Below, piece by piece: positions 8,142 to 17,254 of a DNA stretch of 38,132 bases; the first letter of the stretch is position 1; each line of letters opens with the position of its first letter. Source of the stretch: an uncultured Prevotella sp. (GTDB lineage: Bacteria; Bacteroidota; Bacteroidia; Bacteroidales; Bacteroidaceae); assembly GCA_958369755.1 (NCBI GenBank), contig CATXJC010000017.1, forward strand, positions 1 to 38,132, read 5' to 3'. A program made the translations under genes and the position numbers. Below the pieces are notes generated by a model. That model saw nothing but the letters and a program-made list of their open reading frames with translations, was not told the origin of the DNA and did not search any database.

Positions 8142-9467
8142 ATGGAAAACCAAAGTAAAAATGGCAACATCATCGCCATTATCACGATGATGTTCCTCTA
8201 CGCCATGATTTCGTTCGTAACGAATTTGGCTGCTCCTATCGGAGTTATTTGGAAAAATGTATTCGCTGACAGCGGAAGTGCTAACATGATCGGTATGTTG
8301 GGTAACGCCATGAACTTCTTGGCTTACCTCTTCATGGGTATCCCTGCAGGTAAGTTGCTCACCAAGATCGGTTACAAGAAGACCGCCCTCACCGGTATCG
8401 CTACCGGATTCGTAGGCGTGCTCATCCAGTTCCTTTCCGGTAAGTTCGGTGCCGACATCTCAGGCTTCGCTGTTTACCTCTTCGGTGCGTTCATCTCAGG
8501 TTTCGCAGTTTGTATTTTGAATACTGTTGTAAACCCAATGTTGAACCTCATCGGTGGTGGTGGTAACCGCGGTAACCAGCTGAACCTCATCGGTGGTACA
8601 TTGAACAGTTTATCCGGAACTTTAACCCCAATGCTCGTAGGTGCCCTTATCGGTACTGTTACTGCTAATACCAAAATGGTAGATGTGAACCTCGTACTTT
8701 ACATTGCCCTTGCCGTATTCGCAGCAGCATTCGTTATCTTGAACTTCATCCCTATTCAGGATCCAGAGATGGGTAAGACTACAGACAAGACTGTATTCGA
8801 GCATTCACCATGGGCTTTCCGCCACTTCAACCTCGGCGTTATCGCAATCTTCGTTTATGTAGGTGTTGAGGTAGGCATTCCTGGAACATTGAACTTCTAC
8901 ATTTCTGATACAACAGCAAATGGTGGTGGTTTCATCAATGGTACAGCCTTGGCAAATGCAGCAGCTATCGGTGGTTTCGTTGCAGGTACATATTGGCTCC
9001 TGATGCTGGTTGGTCGTCTTTGCTCTAGCTTTATTGCTGACAAGGTATCTAGCCGCATGATGATGATGATTGCCAATGGTGCAGGTATGATTTTTATCGT
9101 CCTCGCCGTACTTCTCGGCAAGTCAACTACAGTAGAAATGCCTGTATTTACAGGTACATCATTCCAGATGGTAACAGTGCCTATCGCTGCCATGTTCCTG
9201 GTACTCTGCGGTCTCTGCACTTCTATCATGTGGTCTTCTATCTTCAACCTCGCTACCGAGGGTCTTGGCAAGTATACAGCCCAGGCTTCAGGTATCTTCA
9301 TGATGATGGTAGTAGGTGGCGGATTGATGCCATTGGTACAGAACTTCATCGCAGACAACGCTGGCTATATGGCTAGCTACATTGTGCCACTCATCTGTAT
9401 GGCATACATGTTCTTCTATGCTGTAGCTGGTTGCAAGAACATCAACAAGGATATTCCTGTTGATTAA
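8142..9467 (+). CDS. MFS sugar transporter, probably galactose/glucose:H+ symporter
   Basis: This is a 441-aa integral membrane protein with about 12 hydrophobic segments. It has an MFS loop-2-like signature around MGIPAGKLLTKIGYKKTA and a second-half start near FNLGVIAIFVYVGVEVGIPG. It resembles FucP/GluP-type sugar permeases. Lying between galM and galK it is most likely the galactose importer, which is inference from position. No separate promoter is evident, so it is probably transcribed from the galM promoter. Confidence 0.85.
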   Translation: MENQSKNGNIIAIITMMFLYAMISFVTNLAAPIGVIWKNVFADSGSANMIGMLGNAMNFLAYLFMGIPAGKLLTKIGYKKTALTGIATGFVGVLIQFLSGKFGADISGFAVYLFGAFISGFAVCILNTVVNPMLNLIGGGGNRGNQLNLIGGTLNSLSGTLTPMLVGALIGTVTANTKMVDVNLVLYIALAVFAAAFVILNFIPIQDPEMGKTTDKTVFEHSPWAFRHFNLGVIAIFVYVGVEVGIPGTLNFYISDTTANGGGFINGTALANAAAIGGFVAGTYWLLMLVGRLCSSFIADKVSSRMMMMIANGAGMIFIVLAVLLGKSTTVEMPVFTGTSFQMVTVPIAAMFLVLCGLCTSIMWSSIFNLATEGLGKYTAQASGIFMMMVVGGGLMPLVQNFIADNAGYMASYIVPLICMAYMFFYAVAGCKNINKDIPVD

Positions 9468-9481
9468 TAACACGAAATAAA

Positions 9482-9514
9482 TTAGCCCTAAGGCTTATAT
9501 AGTCTTAGGGCTAA
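9482..9514 (+). other. Intercistronic hairpin between transporter and galK
   Basis: TTAGCCCTAAG pairs perfectly (11 bp) with CTTAGGGCTAA across the loop GCTTATATAGT. AATCATA follows instead of a T run. It may adjust the transporter:kinase mRNA ratio. Confidence 0.7.
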
Positions 9515-9563
9515 ATCATATAATCAAATCTTTAGTAACAACACAACAAAAACTTAACTAATT

Positions 9564-10724
9564 ATGGATATTGAAAAAGTAAGAAGCCGATTCATCAAGC
9601 ATTTCGATGGTAAAACAGGTAACATCTACATGTCACCAGGTCGTATTAACTTGATTGGTGAGCATACCGATTATAATGGTGGATTTGTTTTCCCAGGTGC
9701 AGTAGATAAGGGTATCATGGCAGAAATCCGTCCTAACGGAACAGATACCGTCATGCTCTACTCTATCGACTTGAAGGACCGTGTAGAATTCAAGGTTAAT
9801 GATCCTGAAGGTCCTCGCGCTTCATGGGCACGTTACATCTATGGTGTTTGCCAGGAGATGAAGGCATTGGGCGTTGACGTAAAGGGTTTCAATGCAGCAT
9901 TCTATGGTGATGTGCCTCTCGGTGCAGGTATGTCTTCTTCTGCAGCTCTTGAAAGCTGTTTTGCTTTTGCTTTGAACGACCTTTTCGGTGACAACAAGGT
10001 TTCTAAATGGGATCTCGTTCTCGCAGGCCAGGCTACTGAGCACAAGTATGTAGGTGTTAACTGCGGTATCATGGACCAGTTTGCTTCTGTTTTCGGTAAG
10101 GAAGGTAAGTTGATGCGCCTCGATTGCAACAGCCGCGAATTTGAATACTTCCCATTCGAGCCTAAGGGCTATAAACTCTGCCTGGTAAACTCTAAGGTAA
10201 AGCACGAGTTGGCAGGTTCTCCATACAACGACCGCCGCAACTCTTGCGAGAACGTGGTTAAGCACATCGCTGCCAAGCACCCAGAGGCTAAGTTCGAGAC
10301 TCTCCGTGATTGCACATGGGAGCAGTTGGAAGAGGTTCGCGCTGAGGTAGGCGAAGAGGATTACAGCCGCGCTCACTTCGTATTGGGCGAGAAGGACCGC
10401 GTATTGGCAGTCTGCGATGCTCTTGAGAAGGGCGACTACGAGACAGTAGGTCAGAAGATGTACGAGACTCACCACGGCTTGAGCAAGGAATATGAGGTAA
10501 GCTGCGAGGAACTCGACTTCTTAAACGATGTTGCTAAGGAGAACGGTGTTACTGGTAGCCGTATCATGGGCGGTGGCTTCGGTGGCTGCACCATCAACCT
10601 GGTAAAGGACGATATCTACGACAAGTTCGTTGAGGACGTTACAGCTAAGTTCACAGCCAAATATGGTCATGCTCCAGAGATTTACCCTGTAATCATCTCT
10701 GAGGGTTCTCACAAGGTTTGCTAA
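9564..10724 (+). CDS. galK: Galactokinase
   Basis: GalK phosphorylates alpha-D-galactose to galactose-1-phosphate with ATP, the first committed Leloir step. The 386-aa GHMP kinase has the galactokinase signature GRINLIGEHTDYNGG (26-40), the ATP-binding PLGAGMSSSAA (118-128) and the C-terminal MGGGFGGCTINL (about 335-346). It is third in galM-MFS-galK and is followed by a strong terminator. galT and galE are absent from the window and must be encoded elsewhere if the pathway is complete. Confidence 0.97.
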   Translation: MDIEKVRSRFIKHFDGKTGNIYMSPGRINLIGEHTDYNGGFVFPGAVDKGIMAEIRPNGTDTVMLYSIDLKDRVEFKVNDPEGPRASWARYIYGVCQEMKALGVDVKGFNAAFYGDVPLGAGMSSSAALESCFAFALNDLFGDNKVSKWDLVLAGQATEHKYVGVNCGIMDQFASVFGKEGKLMRLDCNSREFEYFPFEPKGYKLCLVNSKVKHELAGSPYNDRRNSCENVVKHIAAKHPEAKFETLRDCTWEQLEEVRAEVGEEDYSRAHFVLGEKDRVLAVCDALEKGDYETVGQKMYETHHGLSKEYEVSCEELDFLNDVAKENGVTGSRIMGGGFGGCTINLVKDDIYDKFVEDVTAKFTAKYGHAPEIYPVIISEGSHKVC

Positions 10725-10750
10725 TATATACATTATATTATAATATAAGG

Positions 10751-10787
10751 AACTGCAGTTAGTATTTGCTAACTGCAGTTTTTTTTG
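10751..10787 (+). terminator. Terminator of the galactose operon
   Basis: AACTGCAGTTAG / CTAACTGCAGTT form a perfect stem around TATTTG, followed by eight T. This separates the galactose and arabinose clusters. Confidence 0.92.
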
Positions 10788-10823
10788 TCCCAAATAAGAC
10801 AAAAACAGGCGTTTTCATACAAA

Positions 10824-10844
10824 TAGTGTTAAAAAGACACTTTA
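10824..10844 (+). promoter_or_regulatory. Candidate operator of the arabinose cluster
   Basis: TAGTGTTAAAAAGACACTTTA has the half-sites AGTGT (10825-10829) and ACACT (10837-10841), 12 bp apart centre to centre. It lies about 25 bp upstream of the -33 element of the promoter for the lipoprotein mutarotase. The nearby araR makes it a candidate AraR site. I cannot confirm the AraR consensus here. Confidence 0.4.
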
Positions 10845-10868
10845 GAAGAAAAAAAGTTAGGGAAAACT

Positions 10869-10899
10869 CTTGCAGATTCGAAATAAAATTGTAATTTTA
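10869..10899 (+). promoter_or_regulatory. Promoter of the arabinose cluster
   Basis: CTTG at about 10869-10872, a 19-bp spacer and TAATTTTA at 10892-10899 approximate the Bacteroidota TTTG / TAnnTTTG pair. The ATG at 10937 is about 37 bp downstream. Confidence 0.5.
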
Positions 10900-10936
10900 C
10901 ACCCAAAATGAATAGACAATAAAAAACAGCCTAAAA

Positions 10937-12124
10937 ATGAGTACATTTAAGACCCTATTTATGGGAGTTGGTTTTGCGGCTATCGCTACCCTCTCAGCTT
11001 GTTCATCAAGCAGCAATGCAAGTCTCACACAATCTGGTTTGAATCCAGCAGATTTCGATTCAACAGTATTGGGCAAGAAGACTGAGTTAGTAACTCTCAA
11101 GAATGCAAACGGCATGGAAGTTTGCCTCACCAATTATGGTGGACGTGTCGTTTCCATTTCCGTTCCAAACAAGGACGGAAAGCCAACAGATGTGGTTCTT
11201 GGTTACGATAATATCCATCAGTATGCTGACACCCTTAACTCTCCTTCAGATTATGGTTCTTCTGTAGGACGTTATGCCAACCGTATCAAGGATGCTAAGC
11301 TTTCACTTGCTGGTTCAACATACCAGTTGAAGGCAAATGATAATGGCAACTGCCTGCATGGTGGTGGTGCTACAGGATGGTTGAACCAGGTTTACGACAT
11401 TACAGAGAAGAACGACTCATCCGTTACCTTCACTATCAATGCGAAGGATGGCGAGAATGGTTTCCCTGGCAACGTAACAGCAACAGCTAAATATACAGTC
11501 AAGAGTGACAACACACTCGACATCGAGTTTGGCGCTACAACAGACAAAGAGACCGTTGTCAATATGACCAACCACAGTTACTTCAACTTGAATGGCGATC
11601 CATCTAAGGAAGGTTTCGATCAGGTAATGTACATCAATGCAGATAAGTTCACTCCTGCAGATTCACTTTACATCCCAACTGGTGAAATCAAGAGTGTCGA
11701 GGGAACCCCTATGGATTTCCGTAAACCTGCAGAAATCGGCAAGAAGGTTGATTATAACTTTGATCAGATTAAGAATGCCACAGGTTACGACCACAACTGG
11801 TGTTTGAACACATATAAGAATGGTAAGGGCGATGACAAAACAGTTTGCGCAAGCCTCTACTCACCAAAGAGCGGTATCCTTCTTGAAGTATTTACCAACG
11901 AGCCAGGCATTCAGGTTTACACCGGTAACTTCCAAGGCACAGGTATTGCCTGCAAGCATGGCATCAAGTATCCTAAACACGTAAGCGTTTGCTTCGAGAG
12001 CCAGAAATATCCTGATTCTCCAACCAAGATTACTCAGGGTGTAAAGGATTGGACAGATGCCACATTGAAGCCAGGAGAGAAATACTATTCTCACCTCGCT
12101 TACAAATTCAGCGTTAAAAAGTAA
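10937..12124 (+). CDS. Lipoprotein aldose 1-epimerase (AraM-like mutarotase)
   Basis: This is a mutarotase exported as a lipoprotein. A 21-residue signal peptide ends in the lipobox LSAC, with the lipidated Cys at 22. The CSSSSNAS sequence after Cys lacks acidic residues of the Bacteroidota surface-export signal, so a periplasm-facing anchor is more likely than the cell surface (inference). The 395-aa body has TNYGGRVVSISVPN, GRYANRIKDAKL, NCLHGGG, NMTNHSYFN (catalytic His) and VCFESQKYPD (Glu about 354). At the head of the arabinose genes it probably equilibrates arabinose anomers before uptake. It is a second galM-family gene within 5 kb. Confidence 0.9.
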   Translation: MSTFKTLFMGVGFAAIATLSACSSSSNASLTQSGLNPADFDSTVLGKKTELVTLKNANGMEVCLTNYGGRVVSISVPNKDGKPTDVVLGYDNIHQYADTLNSPSDYGSSVGRYANRIKDAKLSLAGSTYQLKANDNGNCLHGGGATGWLNQVYDITEKNDSSVTFTINAKDGENGFPGNVTATAKYTVKSDNTLDIEFGATTDKETVVNMTNHSYFNLNGDPSKEGFDQVMYINADKFTPADSLYIPTGEIKSVEGTPMDFRKPAEIGKKVDYNFDQIKNATGYDHNWCLNTYKNGKGDDKTVCASLYSPKSGILLEVFTNEPGIQVYTGNFQGTGIACKHGIKYPKHVSVCFESQKYPDSPTKITQGVKDWTDATLKPGEKYYSHLAYKFSVKK

Positions 12125-12142
12125 GCGTAAGTTAGTTTAAAA

Positions 12143-12183
12143 GTTAGCTGTTCCGGCGGATAAAGTCCGCCGGAACAGCTAAC
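12143..12183 (+). other. Perfect 18-bp hairpin, no U-tract
   Basis: GTTAGCTGTTCCGGCGGA (12143-12160) pairs perfectly with TCCGCCGGAACAGCTAAC (12166-12183) around TAAAG. ATCCAACAAG follows, so this is not a classical terminator. It sits 18 bp after the mutarotase stop and 125 bp before the symporter. It may protect the upstream mRNA 3' end or partly terminate. Confidence 0.85.
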
Positions 12184-12307
12184 ATCCAACAAGAAGTTTT
12201 CGCAATGACAAAAAACGAAATGTGCTGGATAAGAAACTAACATAATAAGCATCCAATAAAAGAAAAGAATAAACAAATAATAATAAACAAACAATCTTAT
12301 AGTAATT

Positions 12308-14032
12308 ATGAATTGGAATTCAACAGAATTCGTATGGCTTGATTGGGCTATACTCGCCATTGGTGTTATCGGCGTAATTTGGGCTGTCTGGCACGCAATC
12401 ATGAAAGACAGAAAGGCTCAGAAAGGTGAAGACTCTTCTGCCTACCTTTTCGGTAAGGGTGAGCCATGGTATGTAATCGGTATGGCTATTTTTGCTGCCA
12501 ACATTGGTTCTGAGCACCTCGTTGGTTTGGCTGGTACAGGTGCCAAGAGTGGTGTCGGTATGGCACACTGGGAGATGCAGGGCTGGATGATCCTCATCTT
12601 GGGTTGGCTGTTCGTACCTTTCTACCAGTTGCTCATCAACAAGATGGGTAAAATCATCACCATGCCAGACTTCCTGAAGTTCCGCTATACCCAGCGCACA
12701 GGTTCATGGCTCTCTATCATCACCCTCGTAGCTTACATCCTTACTAAGGTGAGCGTTACAGCTCTTACAGGTGGTATCTTCTTCGAGTATCTCTGGGGCT
12801 TGAACTTCTGGGCAGGTGCTATCGGCTTGATTATCCTCACCACCATCTTCACCGTATTCGGTGGTATGAAGGGTGTGATGACATTGTCAACTATCCAGAC
12901 TCCTATCCTCGTCATCGGTTCTTTCCTCGTACTCTTCCTCGGTCTCTCTACCCTCGGCGGTGGCAGCATCTCTGCCGGTTGGGCCGACATGATGGATTAC
13001 TGCGGCAAGTTGAACAACGGCTACGGTACAACCCACATGTTCCACTGGGAGGCTGGTGACTCTATGTATCAGGAGTATCCTGGTTTCGTAGTATTCATCG
13101 GTGCAACCATCATCGGTTTCTGGTACTGGTGTACTGACCAGCACATCGTTCAGCGTGTACTCGGTCAGGTTCCTGGCGAGAGCAACGTAGAGGTTATGAA
13201 GCGTGCCCGCCGCGGTACTATCGCAGCCGGTTTCTTCAAGGTACTCCCTTGCTTCATGTTCCTCATTCCAGGTATGATTGCAGCAGCCTTGGCTCAGAAG
13301 GGTGCCATCCAGATGAACGAGACTGATGCAGCCTTCGCCATCATGGTAAAGACCGTTCTTCCTGCAGGTATCAAGGGAATCGTAACCATCGGTTTCATCT
13401 GCGCACTCGTTGCTTCATTGGCAGCATTCTTCAATAGCTGTGCTACCCTCTTCACCGAGGACTTCTACAAGCCATTGAAGAAGGGCATGTCTGAGGCTCA
13501 CTACGTACTCGTTGGCCGTATCGCTACCATTGTAGTTGTAGTTCTCGGTTTCGCATGGTTGCCAATCATGATGAAGATGGATACATTGTACAACTATCTC
13601 CAGGGTATCCAGTCACTTCTGGCTCCAGCCATGGTAGCCGTATTTGCAATGGGTATCTTCTTCAAGAAGATTACTCCAAAGGCAGGTGAATACACCATGA
13701 TTACCGGTTTCCTCATCGGTATGCTCCGCCTCGTTACCAACGTCATTACCGATACTGGTAAGGCAACAATGGATGGTGCATTCTGGGATTACACCGCATG
13801 GTTCTGGCAGACCAACTGGCTCGTATTCGAGTGCTGGTTGCTCGTATTCCTCATCATCTTCATGGTAGTAGTAAGCTGCTTCACTCCAGCTCCAAGCAAG
13901 GAGCAGGTAGAGGCAATCACCTTCACATCAGACTTCAAGAAGTCTATCCGTGAGAGTTGGGGTGCCTTCGATATTATCGGTACCCTCGTAGTAATCGGCC
14001 TCTGCGCAGCATTCTACGCATACTTCTGGTAA
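12308..14032 (+). CDS. SSS-family sodium/sugar symporter (probable L-arabinose importer)
   Basis: This 574-aa polytopic membrane protein (about 14 hydrophobic segments) belongs to the solute:sodium symporter family of vSGLT/SGLT. Family features include the N-terminal AIFAANIGSEHLVGLAGTGA, the SGLT-like WYWCTDQHIVQRVLG and the Ser/Ala-rich FICALVASLAAFFNSCATLF that contributes to the sodium site. Sugar:Na+ co-transport into the cytosol is the family role. L-arabinose as substrate is inferred from its place between the mutarotase and araR-araD-araA-araB, as in Bacteroides arabinose loci. Confidence 0.9.
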   Translation: MNWNSTEFVWLDWAILAIGVIGVIWAVWHAIMKDRKAQKGEDSSAYLFGKGEPWYVIGMAIFAANIGSEHLVGLAGTGAKSGVGMAHWEMQGWMILILGWLFVPFYQLLINKMGKIITMPDFLKFRYTQRTGSWLSIITLVAYILTKVSVTALTGGIFFEYLWGLNFWAGAIGLIILTTIFTVFGGMKGVMTLSTIQTPILVIGSFLVLFLGLSTLGGGSISAGWADMMDYCGKLNNGYGTTHMFHWEAGDSMYQEYPGFVVFIGATIIGFWYWCTDQHIVQRVLGQVPGESNVEVMKRARRGTIAAGFFKVLPCFMFLIPGMIAAALAQKGAIQMNETDAAFAIMVKTVLPAGIKGIVTIGFICALVASLAAFFNSCATLFTEDFYKPLKKGMSEAHYVLVGRIATIVVVVLGFAWLPIMMKMDTLYNYLQGIQSLLAPAMVAVFAMGIFFKKITPKAGEYTMITGFLIGMLRLVTNVITDTGKATMDGAFWDYTAWFWQTNWLVFECWLLVFLIIFMVVVSCFTPAPSKEQVEAITFTSDFKKSIRESWGAFDIIGTLVVIGLCAAFYAYFW

Positions 14033-14045
14033 AATATTATTCACG

Positions 14046-14148
14046 TCAGGAGTAAGAAGTGAGGAGTCTGGAATTTTCTCAAAGATCAGACAAAACTGTT
14101 TCTGTTGAAAAAATCCGCGATCCTTTCTTCTCCTTCTTACTCCTTGAT
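14046..14148 (+). repeat. Long-range inverted repeat of purine-rich dispersed element, ahead of araR
   Basis: TCAGGAGTAAGAAG (14046-14059) is complementary, with a one-base bulge, to CTTCTTACTCCTTGA (14134-14148). The arms enclose about 75 nt. Related purine-rich elements occur at 17255-17288 and 22715-22850. Confidence 0.6.
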
Positions 14149-14236
14149 TTTCCTCTCGAACCTGCTCTATGAAGAGCAAGCAAAAGAACACAACTATACA
14201 TACATTGAATCATTACATCAAAACAGCAGAAAGACC

Positions 14237-14917
14237 ATGACCCAGTTTTATAATGAATACTCCAAAGTATTAGTATCCGTCGATTGTATCATTTTCGGTT
14301 TCGACGGTAGTAACCTCCAGGTACTGATAGGCAAACGCAAGATGGACCCGGGAAGAGGCGAATGGTCACTCTATGGTGGTTTCGTTGGCGCAACAGAAAA
14401 TCTCGAAGATGCTGCCAACAGAGTCATCCTGGAACTTACTGGAATGAAAAACCTCTATATAAGACAAGTAGGAGCTTTCGGCCGCATCGACCGTGACCCA
14501 GGTGAGCGAGTTATCTCTATCGCCTATTGCACTCTCATCAATGTGAAAGACTATGATGACAGCCTCCGTGTAGAACACGGATTGGAATGGGTTAGTCTGA
14601 ACGAACTTCCAGAACTTTACTCAGACCACAAACTCATGATCCGCAACGCTATCGCACAGATACGCCGCCGCATCAATCATGAGCCATTAAGCTTCAAACT
14701 CCTCCCAGACCTCTTTACGCTGACACAGCTTCAGCATGTATTCGAGGCAGTAATAGGCGAAGAGATTGATAAGCGCAACTTCCGCAAACGCGTGAAGGAT
14801 ATCGACTTCATCGAGAAAACAGAACTCATCGATAAAGTCAACTCGAAACGAGGCGCCGCCCTCTACCGCTTCAACAAGAAAGCATACGAGGAAGACCCAT
14901 CGTTCAACTTGAAATAG
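14237..14917 (+). CDS. araR: AraR-type Nudix-fold arabinose regulator
   Basis: This is a transcription regulator of the kind described for L-arabinose use in Bacteroides: an effector-binding Nudix-fold domain plus a winged helix. I start it at the ATG for MTQFYNEYSKVLVSVDCIIF, giving 226 aa. An upstream TTG at 14105 would add 44 residues that read through the inverted repeat. The Nudix box is degenerate: GFVGATENLEDAANRVILEL keeps the Gly, first Glu and Arg, but two metal-binding Glu are replaced (REUXEE to RVILEL), so hydrolase activity is unlikely. The C-terminal half (FTLTQLQHVFEAV..., KRNFRKRVKDIDFI) is the DNA-binding wHTH. It precedes araD by 27 bp. Confidence 0.9.
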   Translation: MTQFYNEYSKVLVSVDCIIFGFDGSNLQVLIGKRKMDPGRGEWSLYGGFVGATENLEDAANRVILELTGMKNLYIRQVGAFGRIDRDPGERVISIAYCTLINVKDYDDSLRVEHGLEWVSLNELPELYSDHKLMIRNAIAQIRRRINHEPLSFKLLPDLFTLTQLQHVFEAVIGEEIDKRNFRKRVKDIDFIEKTELIDKVNSKRGAALYRFNKKAYEEDPSFNLK

Positions 14918-14944
14918 AATAAATAACTTAAAACAAAAGATATT

Positions 14945-15643
14945 ATGTTAGAAGAATTAAAAGAAAAAGTGTTCAAGGCAAACCTTGATCTCGTTAAGCA
15001 CAACCTCGTGCTCTTTACATGGGGTAATGTAAGTGGTATTGACCGCGAGAAAGGTCTGGTTGTCATCAAACCATCAGGCGTCGATTATGACACCATGAAG
15101 GCTAGCGATATGGTAGTGGTAGACTTGGAAACAGGTAAGGTAGTAGAAGGCGACCTGAATCCTTCATCTGATACTCCAACCCACCTGGTTCTCTACCGCG
15201 CATTCCCAGAGTTGGGTGGCGTAGTTCATACTCACTCTACTTATGCTACCGCTTGGGCACAGGCTGGCTTGGACATCCCTAACATTGGTACAACTCATGC
15301 TGATTACTTCCACGATTGCATCCCTTGCACTGATGCGATGACAGAGGATATGATGGCAGAATATGAGCACAACACAGGTGTTGTTATCGTTGACCGTTTC
15401 AAGAAAGATAACATCAACCCAGTTCATACTCCTGGCGTATTGGTTAAGAACCATGGTCCTTTTACATGGGGTAAGGATGCAGACCAGGCTGTTTATCACG
15501 CAGTAGTAGCTGAACAGGTAGCAAAGATGGCTTTCATCTCATTCTCTGTGAATCCAAACACCACCATGAACCCATTGCTCGTAGAGAAGCACTTCAACCG
15601 CAAGCACGGTCCTAACGCTTACTACGGACAGAAAAAGCACTAA
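14945..15643 (+). CDS. araD: L-ribulose-5-phosphate 4-epimerase
   Basis: AraD converts L-ribulose-5-phosphate to D-xylulose-5-phosphate, the last arabinose-specific step, in the cytosol. The class II aldolase fold is seen in NVSGIDREKGLVVIKPSGVD, the metal-binding VVHTHSTYATAWAQ and a third His in VKNHGPFTWGK. GTTHADYFHDCIPC is typical of AraD/SgbE. The 232-aa length is normal. It lies between araR and araA on the same strand. Confidence 0.96.
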   Translation: MLEELKEKVFKANLDLVKHNLVLFTWGNVSGIDREKGLVVIKPSGVDYDTMKASDMVVVDLETGKVVEGDLNPSSDTPTHLVLYRAFPELGGVVHTHSTYATAWAQAGLDIPNIGTTHADYFHDCIPCTDAMTEDMMAEYEHNTGVVIVDRFKKDNINPVHTPGVLVKNHGPFTWGKDADQAVYHAVVAEQVAKMAFISFSVNPNTTMNPLLVEKHFNRKHGPNAYYGQKKH

Positions 15644-15709
15644 TTAAAGGGTGTCTCAAATAAAGATATTGAATCACATTAACAATAACAATTAATACAA
15701 CAAACAATC

Positions 15710-17251
15710 ATGATTAAAGCATTTGAAAATTTAGAGGTATGGTTTGTAACTGGTGCACAGCTTCTTTACGGAGGCGAAACAGTTAAGATAGTTGATGGTC
15801 ACTCAAAGGACATGGTAGATGGTCTGAACAACAGTGGCATCATCCCAATCAAGGTAGTTTACAAGGGCACAGCTAACTCTTCTGCAGAAGTAGAGGCTGT
15901 CATGAAGGCTGCCAACAACGATGAGAAGTGCGTAGGTATCATCACATGGATGCACACCTTCTCTCCAGCTAAGATGTGGATCAAGGGCTTGCAGGCTCTC
16001 GAGAAGCCTCTCCTCCACTTCCACACTCAGTACAATGCAGAACTCCCTTGGGATTCTATCGATATGGATTTCATGAACCTCAACCAGTCAGCCCACGGCG
16101 ACATCGAGTTCGGTCACATCTGCACCCGTATGCGTATCCCTAGAAAGGTAGTTGTAGGTTACTGGAAGAGCGAAGAGGCTCAGAAGCAGATTGCAACATG
16201 GGCTCGCGTAGCTGCAGGTGTTGCTGATGCTCACAACGTACGCTGCTTGATGTTCGGTATGAACATGAACAACGTTGCCGTAACAGATGGCGACCGTGTA
16301 GAGTTCGAGCAGCGCTTGGGTTACCATGTAGATTACTACCCAGTATCTTCACTCATGGAGTACTACAAGAAGGTTACTGATGCAGAAGCTGATGCTCTCG
16401 TTGAGGAGTACAAGAAGGAGTACACCATCAAGATTGATGAGTCTGGCGAGGAAGTATATTGGGAGAAGGTGAAGAACGCAGCTAAGGCTGAAATCGCTCT
16501 CCGTCGCGTATTGAAAGATGAGAACGCAGTAGCATTCACAACCAACTTCGATGACCTCGGCGATGCAGACATCGATGATCCAAACTTCTGCGGTTTCGAC
16601 CAGATTCCTGGTTTGGCTTCACAGCGCCTGATGGCAGAAGGTTATGGTTTCGGTGCTGAGGGTGACTGGAAGACAGCTTGCCTCTACCGCACACTCTGGG
16701 TAATGAACCAGGGCTTGGAGAAGGGTTGCTCATTCCTCGAGGACTACACTCTCAACTTCGCTGCCGACCGCACATCTAGCCTCCAGAGCCACATGCTCGA
16801 GGTTTGCCCATTGATCGCAACAGACAAGCCAAAGCTCGAGGTTCACTTCCTCGGCATCGGTATCCGCAAGCAGCAGACTGCCCGTTTGGTATTCACATCT
16901 AAGACAGGTAAGGGTGTTAAGGCAACTGTAGTTGACCTCGGCAACCGTTTCCGTCTCATCGCAAGTGAGGTAGAGTGCATCGAGCCAAAGGCAATGCCTA
17001 AGCTCCCTGTAGCTTCAGCTCTCTGGGTTCCACAGCCAACCTTCGAGATTGGTGCAGGTGCTTGGATTCTCGCTGGTGGTACTCACCACAGTGCATTCTC
17101 TTACGATATCACTGCAGAGTACTGGGAAGACTTCTGCGAGATTCTCGGTATTGAGTTCGTCAACATCGACAAGAACACAACTATCAGCAGCTTCAAGCAG
17201 CAGCTCCGCAACAACGAGATTTACTACATGCTCAACAAGGCGTTGAGATAA
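15710..17251 (+). CDS. araA: L-arabinose isomerase
   Basis: AraA isomerises L-arabinose to L-ribulose using a divalent metal. The 513-aa protein has EVWFVTGAQLLYGGET near the N-terminus, MHTFSPAKMWIKGL, a substrate/metal region with FLEDYTLNF and SHMLEVCP, and the C-terminal HHSAFSYDIT. All are AraA signatures. The gene is strongly codon-biased, like its neighbours. It is followed by a purine-rich repeat and then araB. Confidence 0.98.
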   Translation: MIKAFENLEVWFVTGAQLLYGGETVKIVDGHSKDMVDGLNNSGIIPIKVVYKGTANSSAEVEAVMKAANNDEKCVGIITWMHTFSPAKMWIKGLQALEKPLLHFHTQYNAELPWDSIDMDFMNLNQSAHGDIEFGHICTRMRIPRKVVVGYWKSEEAQKQIATWARVAAGVADAHNVRCLMFGMNMNNVAVTDGDRVEFEQRLGYHVDYYPVSSLMEYYKKVTDAEADALVEEYKKEYTIKIDESGEEVYWEKVKNAAKAEIALRRVLKDENAVAFTTNFDDLGDADIDDPNFCGFDQIPGLASQRLMAEGYGFGAEGDWKTACLYRTLWVMNQGLEKGCSFLEDYTLNFAADRTSSLQSHMLEVCPLIATDKPKLEVHFLGIGIRKQQTARLVFTSKTGKGVKATVVDLGNRFRLIASEVECIEPKAMPKLPVASALWVPQPTFEIGAGAWILAGGTHHSAFSYDITAEYWEDFCEILGIEFVNIDKNTTISSFKQQLRNNEIYYMLNKALR

Positions 17252-17254
17252 TTT

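Noticed and set aside
10803..10816. 14-mer AAAACAGGCGTTTT shared with the gyrA leader (inverse near 34890).
   Set aside because: A shared 14-mer is expected by chance in about 38 kb on both strands, and no other similarity extends from it.
6805..12124. Complete Leloir galactose pathway.
   Set aside because: galT and galE are not in the window; only mutarotase, transporter and kinase are present.
14105..14236. Extended N-terminus of AraR from a TTG.
   Set aside because: The extra codons lie in an inverted repeat and do not resemble the AraR family, which begins near the internal Met.
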